A stretch of DNA of 11,438 bases, taken from assembly GCA_002394525.1 (NCBI GenBank), contig DGUF01000225.1, positions 1 to 11,438 on the forward strand, in the 5' to 3' direction. The stretch is from Lachnospiraceae bacterium UBA4317. Its GTDB lineage: Bacteria > Bacillota_A > Clostridia > Lachnospirales > Lachnospiraceae. Both the position numbers and the translations under genes were made by a program. Numbering within the stretch: the first letter of the stretch is position 1; each line of letters opens with the position of its first letter. Shown here in pieces: positions 5,612-11,438 of the stretch. Under the pieces are notes generated by a model. The model was not told the origin of the DNA. It saw nothing but the letters and a program-made list of their open reading frames with translations, and did not search any database.

Positions 5612-8600
5612 ATGAAAAAACGAAGAGATTTCATGAAAAAATTCTTCAAGCAGGGGATCGCGGTGCTGCTGGCACTGGTGGTCGTTATTTCCTATGGCCT
5701 TTATCGCTTTTCAGACAGAACTCTGCAGGCCGGAAACGTCACCAGGGAGATGTCTGCCAGCATGTACGACAGCGATTCTGAAGACGGCGCCGAGGAGGAG
5801 CCGCTTGAGGTCGTCCTGGGAGATCCTTTCCCAGGCCAGGAGGAAGAGGACAGCTTCATTACCTCTGAGGAATCCGGAGACGGCGGGCTTGATGCGGAAG
5901 CGGACAGTCTGCAGGATGCGGAAGACGCCGGCGGGAACGCGGAAGCGGACGGCCTGCCGGACAGTGACGCGGAAGGCTCGGGAGAGAACGCGGACGGTCT
6001 GCAGGAAGATGAGACGGAAGGCGCAGGGGAGGCTGCGGACGGTGAAGAAGGTCTGCAGGATCCCGATGCGGAAGGCGCGGGAGAGTCCGCTGCCGGGCAG
6101 GCGCCTGAAGAAAATATGGATGGGACAGAAGGCTCTGACGGCGGATCCGCCCAGGGCCTTGAAGGCATGCAGGAAAGTAGTACTGCGGGAGATGACCCGC
6201 AGGAATTTACGGGCATCGACGGCAATGGGGCACCAGATGCCTTTTCGGACTCCGCAGGCGGTTCCCCGGACAGCTGGGCCGATCAGAGCGGTGCTTCCGC
6301 GGACTGGGCAGAGGAGTCGGCAGGAGCTTCCCACGATGCCTTTTCTGACGGCGGGATCACCTTCCACGACCCGGCGGCCGGCAGCGGGGAGCCTGATGGT
6401 TTTTCCACGGACCAGTGGGGCGTGGAGGAATGGAGCAGCGAGACCCAGTTCCAGAACGCGGACGAGGCGGGAGACCACAGCACCGCGGAGACAGGCGCCG
6501 GGCAGGATCCCATGCAGGGATTTTCCGCAGGACAAAACCATGCTGCCGGGCAGGATCCGGTCATAGAGAATGCCGGAGAGGAGAGCGCCGCGGAGGAAAG
6601 GCAGACCTTCTTTACCACGGAGGAGGAGAACGGGCACGAGTCGCCGGGCGGAGCCTCTGAGGCGGCCGGCGATCCGGCGGAAAAAGATCCGGCAGAAGAG
6701 GATCAGGGAGAAAAAAATCCGGCGGAAGAGGATACCGGAACCGGGCGGACTCTCTACATCATGTCAGAGGGACAGGAGCAGGTTCGGGAAGGAGCGCAGG
6801 ACGGAGCGGCGGAGGATTCCTCCACCGAGAAGACAGACGACGGCCGGGAAGCGGACAGAGACAAGGAAGAGAATACAGAGACCGCCGGAGAGACGGAAGC
6901 AGGGACCTCTTCAACTGCGGATGCCGGGGCGGGCTCCTCGTCCACCGCGAAAAAGGCAGTAAATGCCACAGAAGAAGCTGAATCCGGAGAAAAGAAATCC
7001 GGAGAAAATAAGTCCGGACAGGAAGGATCCGGGGATAAGAAAGCGGACGAAAAGACGTCCGGAGAAGACTTTGCGGCCGGATCCACGAAAAACGGCGCAG
7101 GGGACCAGGCTGACGCAAAGAGCAGCACCGCTCAGGCGGCAGGCGAAGCCGGCACAGACTCCACCGCATCGGCAGCAGCCTCCGGGTCTGCGGCATCTGC
7201 TGCGGACAAGGCCGGTGAAGGCACTGATGACAGCAAAGAGGCCGGCCCTTCCCGCGTCTATCAGGGAGTCGCGGACACCCTCAAATATGAGGGAAAGGAT
7301 TTCACAGTGACCGTGTCTTACGGAGAAGAGGCAGGCATCCCGGCGGGTGCCTACCTTGACGTGCATGAAATCAAGGAGAACACGAAGAAATATGACGGTT
7401 ACCGCGAGCAGGCGGAGGCAGCGGTCGGCACTGCGGATGCCGGCGCCGCGGATGGGAGCGCTCTGACGGCCCGCGGAAGGCTTCGCAATCAATCAAGAGC
7501 CGGCAGCAATCAAAGCCTGGCCAAAGCAGACAGCAGGGAAACGACCGGAACGCAGACCGGCAAAAATCCTGATAAAAACGGCAGGAAGACGACCTTAGAC
7601 GTCCCCGAGGCCGGAGTCCCTCTGGCGGATCCTTTCGCAGATGCTGATCCTGCCGGGAACGGCGCGGCGGATGAAACGGTCTTCACGGAAGGCTTCTCTG
7701 ACGGGGATGCTTTCGCGGAAAACGCCGGCTCTTCGGATCCCTTTGCAGATGCCGGCTCCGCGGGACAAGCTTCCCCGGAAGAGGATTTTACAGCCGGCGG
7801 CCCTCAGACCGGGGAAGCAGCCGGTCAGGACTCGTTTACTGGAACGGCTGACTCTGACAATGAAAAAACATCCGGAGCAGACCCCTTCACGGACGGCAAT
7901 TCCGCAGACAAAAACAGCGAAGCTGCCGGGGAAGATCCTTTCACAGGCGGTAATTCCAAAGACGAGGACGCCCTTTTCACGAACAGCGATTCCGTGGACA
8001 AAAACAGCGAAGCTGGCGAGGACGCCATTTTCACCAACAGCGATTCCGCAGACAAAGACGGCGAAGCAGCCGGGGATGGTATTTTTACAAATAGTGATCC
8101 CGGGGACGAAAACGCCGGCGCGGGCAGCTCCGCCGGAACAGATAAAACAGATGAGGCAAAAGCCGATACCACAGAAGCCGGCGGGGAAAAAGCAGACAGG
8201 ACAAAGACCGGTGCCGCGGGAGCGGAGACCTCCGGCGCGGCTTCCGGGGGGACGACCTCCGCGGAGTCGAACTCCGCTGCTGCTGCCGCAGCTTCGGCCG
8301 GGACCTCTACGGTCAAGAAGGTCACCCAGGTCAGGCTTTTTGATATCAAGATCATGGCGGACGGGGAGGAGGTCCAGCCCCAGGGGCCCGTCTCGGTCCA
8401 GATCAGCTACCACGACCCCATCGAGTACGGCGAAAAGGAGGAGGTCAGCACGGTCCACTTCGAGGGCAGCGAGGAGACGCCCAGGGTCCTGGAGACCCAG
8501 GCCGAGGCGGCCGACAATACCCTGGACCAGGTCACCTTTGAGACGGATGGCTTCTCGGTCTTTGCGGTCGTTGTGACCGTCATCGAAAAATACATCCTGG

Positions 8601-11438
8601 CCAGCGACGGCCACAATTATATGATCACCGTCTCCTGTGATCCGGAGGCGGGCATCCCCGGAGACGCGGGCCTGGAGGTCACCGAGCTGGACGGGGAGGA
8701 ATATGAGGATTATCTGGGACGCACGGCCCTGGCCATGGGCGCGGGCGGGTTTGATTATGCCCGGATCTTTGACATTTCCATCGTGGACGCACAGGGAAGC
8801 TATCTGCAGCCCAAACGGCCGGTCTCCGTGGAGGTGGAGCTCCTGGATACGGACGGGGGAACAGAGGACTTTTCCGTGGTCCACTTTGTGAGCAGTGACA
8901 GGACGGACGCCGAGGAGACAGAGGAGATCCGGACGCAGACGGACGGCAACATCGTGACCTTCGATACGACCGGTTTCTCCGCCTATGCCATCGTGCAGGG
9001 CCCTTCCGCCGTGCCCGCCGGCTGGGAACAGATCGGGACCATGGAGGACCTGGATGCCCTTGCGGTCCGCGGGCTCTACATTGGCACGACCAGCGGCTAT
9101 TATCTGACGGGGGAGACCGCCATCGGGTCCCAGGACAAAAATACCACCGGCATCGTCAAGACCAAGCCCGCCAAAAGCTATCCGGCCGATGAGGCTGTGC
9201 CCTATTATTTTGAGCCTGTCGAGGGACAGGAGGACTACTACTATATCTACTGCCTGGATGAAAACGATGCGAGAAACTATGCCCGCAATACAGGGGACGC
9301 CAATCTCTACCTGACTACGATCCAGGACTACCGGACCGCCTTCCATGTCCAGGTGGACAACAGCGGGCGCTTCCGCATGAACAACGGCAACCGTTACTGG
9401 AACATGTGGAACGGGGCAAACGGCAATCACATCGCGGCCTGGACCAGTGCCAATGACGGCAACAACTATTTTTATCTCTGGAACAGGACCGACCTGGACG
9501 GGGATATGTACGGGCTTGACGGCAAGACCTACGGCCTCATGCACTGGACCGAGGGTACGACGGGCAAGGCCATGATGGGGGCCGCGGAGGACGACCATCT
9601 GGACGCCCTGGCCCTGACGGTCATGGCCAGGGCCGGCAATGACGCGGACAAGCTCTTTGTGCCCGACGACAGCGAGATCACTCAGTGGACCTTTGAGTGG
9701 GAGGGCCAGGATTACTATTCCCTCTCGACCGTGATCGACGGGGTCCGCCACTATCTGAAGGTCCAGTCCGGCAGAATCTCCCTGACGGCGGAGAAGAATG
9801 CTTCCTGCCGCCTCCGGGTGGTTCCGGGCACGGGCGCCCACGAGGGTGAGATCAGCCTCAGGGCCGGAAGTACCATCCTGTCCTATTCCGGCAATATTGA
9901 CACCGGCTTCAAGGCCGGCTCTGCCGCAGGCGGCAGCGAGTGGCTCCGCCTGGTGGAGCTGTCCGAACTGACCGCGGACTATTTCATGACCTATTCCGCC
10001 GGCAAGGTCAGCGTCTCGGACCGGACCGTGACCAACGGCTCCAGGATCATCGTCTACACCCGCGTCTGGAACGACGCGGCCAAAAAATATGAATTTTACG
10101 CCGTGGACCACGACGGGAGTCTGGTGCGCTGCTACGAGAGCGGGGATTCGATCGACTGGGTCGGCTCCCGCCTCAACTCCCTGCTCTGGAACTTCGTGGA
10201 ATATTACTGGGAGGGGACCACGGATCCCAACCATTACTACGAGCTCTATAACCAGTACTCGGAAAAATACATGGCGCCCCAGGCCTCCGAGGGGCAGATC
10301 CTCTCGGACAAGACCATCGGCATCAACCTCAACGGCCGCCGGGACGGCCAGTATTATTCCACCATCCTGGCCTGGGATGACGCCCACTATTCCTATATCG
10401 GGCTCAGGGCCGACCGGGAGACGGGAAGGATCGTCGCCTGCCCCCAGGCCGAGGCCGACGACTTCTATTTCGCGGTCATGCAGGACATCCCCGTGGACGA
10501 TGAGCTGACCGTCGTCAAGACCGTCGATCACACGCAGCACGGCATCACCATGAAGATGACCAACTTCAATGACAGGCAGGCCATGAGCACCTTCCTGGGC
10601 AGCGACAACGGCTATAAGAACGGGAACACGGAGCAGAAGCTCCTCTCCACGGCCCTTGCGGAAAACGGCTATCCCGAGACCAAAGGCGGCAACAACCTGT
10701 CCGAGTGGTTCGGCAGCGCGCAGGAGGTCAACCATCTCTTCATAGACAGCATCTATGAGGGGACCGGCTACTACGAGTACGACAGCGTCCAGAACTTCGC
10801 CCACCTGGACCAGGAAAGCAACAATTTTGTCGTCTACAAGGAGATCGGCACGACCGACGGCGGCAGCGGCAAGTTCTACACCCACGGCCAGTTTTTCCCC
10901 TACAACGACCTGAAGGCGGGCGTTTTTTCCACCCAGAAAAATCTAACGACCGCCCTGGGCGGCAATCTGCCGGACACCGACCCCAGGAAAAACGAGCAGC
11001 TCCACCACATCCAGAATCCGACGTCGCCGGATTATTACCTGGGCATGGAGGTCAATGCCTCCTTCACCCAGACACCGGACGGCCTGGACGACTGGGGCCA
11101 CGACATCATCTATGAGTTCACCGGAGACGACGATTTCTGGCTCTATGTGGACGGCGAGCTGATCATCGACCTGGGCGGCATCCACGACGCCCTGGCCGGC
11201 ACGGTCAACTACAGGACCGGCGAGGTCGTGGTCAACGGAAAACGCACGACCCTGCGCGACCTCTTTTACAACAACTACAAGGGCCGCGGCCATACAGACC
11301 GGGAGGCCCAGGCCTATGTGGAAGGCATTTTTACACAGAATGCCGACGGCCAGTATATTTTCAAGGATTATACGACCCACACCATGAAGATCTTTTACCT
11401 GGAGCGGGGCGCAGGCGCCTCCAACCTCCACATGCGCT
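5612..11438 (+). CDS. Giant fibro-slime domain surface protein, 3' end beyond the window
   Basis: At least 1,942 residues are visible without a stop. An in-frame TAA at 5603-5605 fixes the start at ATG 5612 (or ATG 5633). The ribosome binding site is weak (GAGG, 5593-5596). In order: a basic N-terminus and hydrophobic helix (about residues 16-31); an acidic Asp/Glu/Gly/Ala/Ser stalk (46-547) with tandem repeats and no Lys or Arg in 46-329; an EAGIP beta-domain in two pieces (about 555-606 and 907-992) around a roughly 300-residue low-complexity insert; a second, continuous EAGIP domain (about 993-1131, with EAGIP, ARIFDISI and GFSAYAIV); and a Tyr/Trp/Asn-rich region (1132-1640) with beta-trefoil-like patterns. 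From about 1645 comes a fibro-slime/PA14-like domain with GDDDFWLYVDGE (Asp1839-Asp1841, Trp1843), GGIHD (His1858) and FYLERGAGASNLHMR at the edge. Relatives usually end in SpaA repeats and LPXTG. An adhesive or glycan-binding role is inferred. Confidence 0.93.
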   Translation, partial: MKKRRDFMKKFFKQGIAVLLALVVVISYGLYRFSDRTLQAGNVTREMSASMYDSDSEDGAEEEPLEVVLGDPFPGQEEEDSFITSEESGDGGLDAEADSLQDAEDAGGNAEADGLPDSDAEGSGENADGLQEDETEGAGEAADGEEGLQDPDAEGAGESAAGQAPEENMDGTEGSDGGSAQGLEGMQESSTAGDDPQEFTGIDGNGAPDAFSDSAGGSPDSWADQSGASADWAEESAGASHDAFSDGGITFHDPAAGSGEPDGFSTDQWGVEEWSSETQFQNADEAGDHSTAETGAGQDPMQGFSAGQNHAAGQDPVIENAGEESAAEERQTFFTTEEENGHESPGGASEAAGDPAEKDPAEEDQGEKNPAEEDTGTGRTLYIMSEGQEQVREGAQDGAAEDSSTEKTDDGREADRDKEENTETAGETEAGTSSTADAGAGSSSTAKKAVNATEEAESGEKKSGENKSGQEGSGDKKADEKTSGEDFAAGSTKNGAGDQADAKSSTAQAAGEAGTDSTASAAASGSAASAADKAGEGTDDSKEAGPSRVYQGVADTLKYEGKDFTVTVSYGEEAGIPAGAYLDVHEIKENTKKYDGYREQAEAAVGTADAGAADGSALTARGRLRNQSRAGSNQSLAKADSRETTGTQTGKNPDKNGRKTTLDVPEAGVPLADPFADADPAGNGAADETVFTEGFSDGDAFAENAGSSDPFADAGSAGQASPEEDFTAGGPQTGEAAGQDSFTGTADSDNEKTSGADPFTDGNSADKNSEAAGEDPFTGGNSKDEDALFTNSDSVDKNSEAGEDAIFTNSDSADKDGEAAGDGIFTNSDPGDENAGAGSSAGTDKTDEAKADTTEAGGEKADRTKTGAAGAETSGAASGGTTSAESNSAAAAAASAGTSTVKKVTQVRLFDIKIMADGEEVQPQGPVSVQISYHDPIEYGEKEEVSTVHFEGSEETPRVLETQAEAADNTLDQVTFETDGFSVFAVVVTVIEKYILASDGHNYMITVSCDPEAGIPGDAGLEVTELDGEEYEDYLGRTALAMGAGGFDYARIFDISIVDAQGSYLQPKRPVSVEVELLDTDGGTEDFSVVHFVSSDRTDAEETEEIRTQTDGNIVTFDTTGFSAYAIVQGPSAVPAGWEQIGTMEDLDALAVRGLYIGTTSGYYLTGETAIGSQDKNTTGIVKTKPAKSYPADEAVPYYFEPVEGQEDYYYIYCLDENDARNYARNTGDANLYLTTIQDYRTAFHVQVDNSGRFRMNNGNRYWNMWNGANGNHIAAWTSANDGNNYFYLWNRTDLDGDMYGLDGKTYGLMHWTEGTTGKAMMGAAEDDHLDALALTVMARAGNDADKLFVPDDSEITQWTFEWEGQDYYSLSTVIDGVRHYLKVQSGRISLTAEKNASCRLRVVPGTGAHEGEISLRAGSTILSYSGNIDTGFKAGSAAGGSEWLRLVELSELTADYFMTYSAGKVSVSDRTVTNGSRIIVYTRVWNDAAKKYEFYAVDHDGSLVRCYESGDSIDWVGSRLNSLLWNFVEYYWEGTTDPNHYYELYNQYSEKYMAPQASEGQILSDKTIGINLNGRRDGQYYSTILAWDDAHYSYIGLRADRETGRIVACPQAEADDFYFAVMQDIPVDDELTVVKTVDHTQHGITMKMTNFNDRQAMSTFLGSDNGYKNGNTEQKLLSTALAENGYPETKGGNNLSEWFGSAQEVNHLFIDSIYEGTGYYEYDSVQNFAHLDQESNNFVVYKEIGTTDGGSGKFYTHGQFFPYNDLKAGVFSTQKNLTTALGGNLPDTDPRKNEQLHHIQNPTSPDYYLGMEVNASFTQTPDGLDDWGHDIIYEFTGDDDFWLYVDGELIIDLGGIHDALAGTVNYRTGEVVVNGKRTTLRDLFYNNYKGRGHTDREAQAYVEGIFTQNADGQYIFKDYTTHTMKIFYLERGAGASNLHMR
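5891..6094 (+). repeat. 45-base tandem repeat (15-residue acidic unit)
   Basis: Units begin at 5900, 5945, 5990 and 6035, each opening with GCGGAC. The encoded units are ADSLQDAEDAGGNAE, ADGLPDSDAEGSGEN, ADGLQEDETEGAGEA and a 19-residue variant, ADGEEGLQDPDAEGAGESA. The period is exactly 15 codons for three units, so unit gain or loss keeps the frame. It lies in the acidic stalk of the giant surface protein. Confidence 0.8.
6233..6355 (+). repeat. 33-base degenerate repeat (11-residue Asp/aromatic unit)
   Basis: Residues 208-248 of the giant protein read PDAFSDSAGGS, PDSWADQSGAS, ADWAEESAGAS and HDAFSDGG. The last unit starts exactly 33 codons after the first. Each unit has a Phe or Trp close to an Asp and ends in a small-residue turn. 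The third unit is shifted by one residue. DNA identity between units is modest, so this is an old or degenerate repeat. Confidence 0.6.
7886..8137 (+). repeat. 54-base repeat (18-residue FT-x-x-S-x-D unit) in the domain insert
   Basis: Units begin with Phe at residues 759, 777, 789, 807 and 825: FTDGNSADKNSEAAGEDP, FTGGNSKDEDAL (12 residues, a shortened unit), FTNSDSVDKNSEAGEDAI, FTNSDSADKDGEAAGDGI and FTNSDPGDENAG. Apart from the short unit the period is exactly 18 codons. The repeats form the later part of the low-complexity segment that interrupts the first EAGIP domain. Confidence 0.75.

Noticed and set aside
5275..5781. A 168-codon + strand frame starting at the end of the nuclease-like gene
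   Set aside because: The protein shows no recognisable pattern, lacks a ribosome binding site and overlaps the first 170 bases of the giant gene in another frame.
5694..6566. Arg-rich + strand and Ser/Pro-rich - strand frames (5701-6637) in the acidic stalk
   Set aside because: They are frame-shifted readings of the GCG/GAA/GAC-rich repeats. The frame from 5612 is continuous with the downstream domains.
7595..10885. A 1,096-codon open frame on the - strand opposite the giant surface gene
   Set aside because: Its product is a monotonous Val/Gly/Asp/Ile/Arg sequence with no domain. It is antisense to EAGIP and fibro-slime domains that are clearly coding on the + strand. GC-rich + strand codons with few antisense stops explain it.

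Overview
The window looks like chromosomal DNA of a Gram-positive gut anaerobe, most likely of the Lachnospiraceae or a related Clostridia family. This rests on a cell-wall sorting signal (LPSTGG), SpaA/Cna-B-like repeats, a fibro-slime surface protein, an N-terminus of the 'LPAITLE' type, and an AAA-ATPase-like/PD-(D/E)XK (DUF1703-type) protein. All are typical of that group. No rRNA, tRNA, CRISPR array or complete insertion sequence was seen. All intact genes are on the + strand.

Left part (1-2589): a broken surface-protein gene. Positions 29 to about 395 encode the signal peptide and first mature residues of a wall-anchored adhesin or pilin-like protein. About 679-2589 encode the C-terminal half of such a protein: pilin/SpaA-like repeats, LPSTGG, membrane helix and basic tail. 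Between them lie about 280 bases of unrelated DNA. This insert holds the 3' tail of a + strand reading frame (stop at 451-453), a hairpin terminator (490-532) and the 3' tail of a - strand reading frame (stop at 552-554). That is the layout of two convergent genes, here stranded inside the adhesin gene.

Middle part (2590-5611): a membrane-anchored alpha/beta hydrolase (2688-3539) with a complete Ser-Asp-His triad, then an intact AAA-ATPase-like/PD-(D/E)XK protein (3614-5278). A 333-base gap follows, containing nested inverted repeats and no convincing gene.

Right part (5612-11438): one very large gene that runs off the window, with 1,942 codons visible. It encodes an exported surface protein with a membrane/signal segment and a long acidic, repeat-rich stalk. 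Residues 46-329 of the stalk contain no Lys or Arg. Next come two copies of an 'EAGIP' beta-domain, the first interrupted by roughly 300 residues of low-complexity sequence. These are followed by about 500 residues with beta-trefoil-like patterns and a fibro-slime/PA14-like domain at the window edge. The expected C-terminal wall anchor would lie beyond the window.

The main theme is cell-surface adhesion: one decayed wall-anchored protein and one giant intact-looking one. The hydrolase and the nuclease-like protein sit between them without a clear shared pathway. The most unusual items are the chimeric break in the first gene, the split domain and codon-phased tandem repeats of the giant protein, and the nested palindromes upstream of it.
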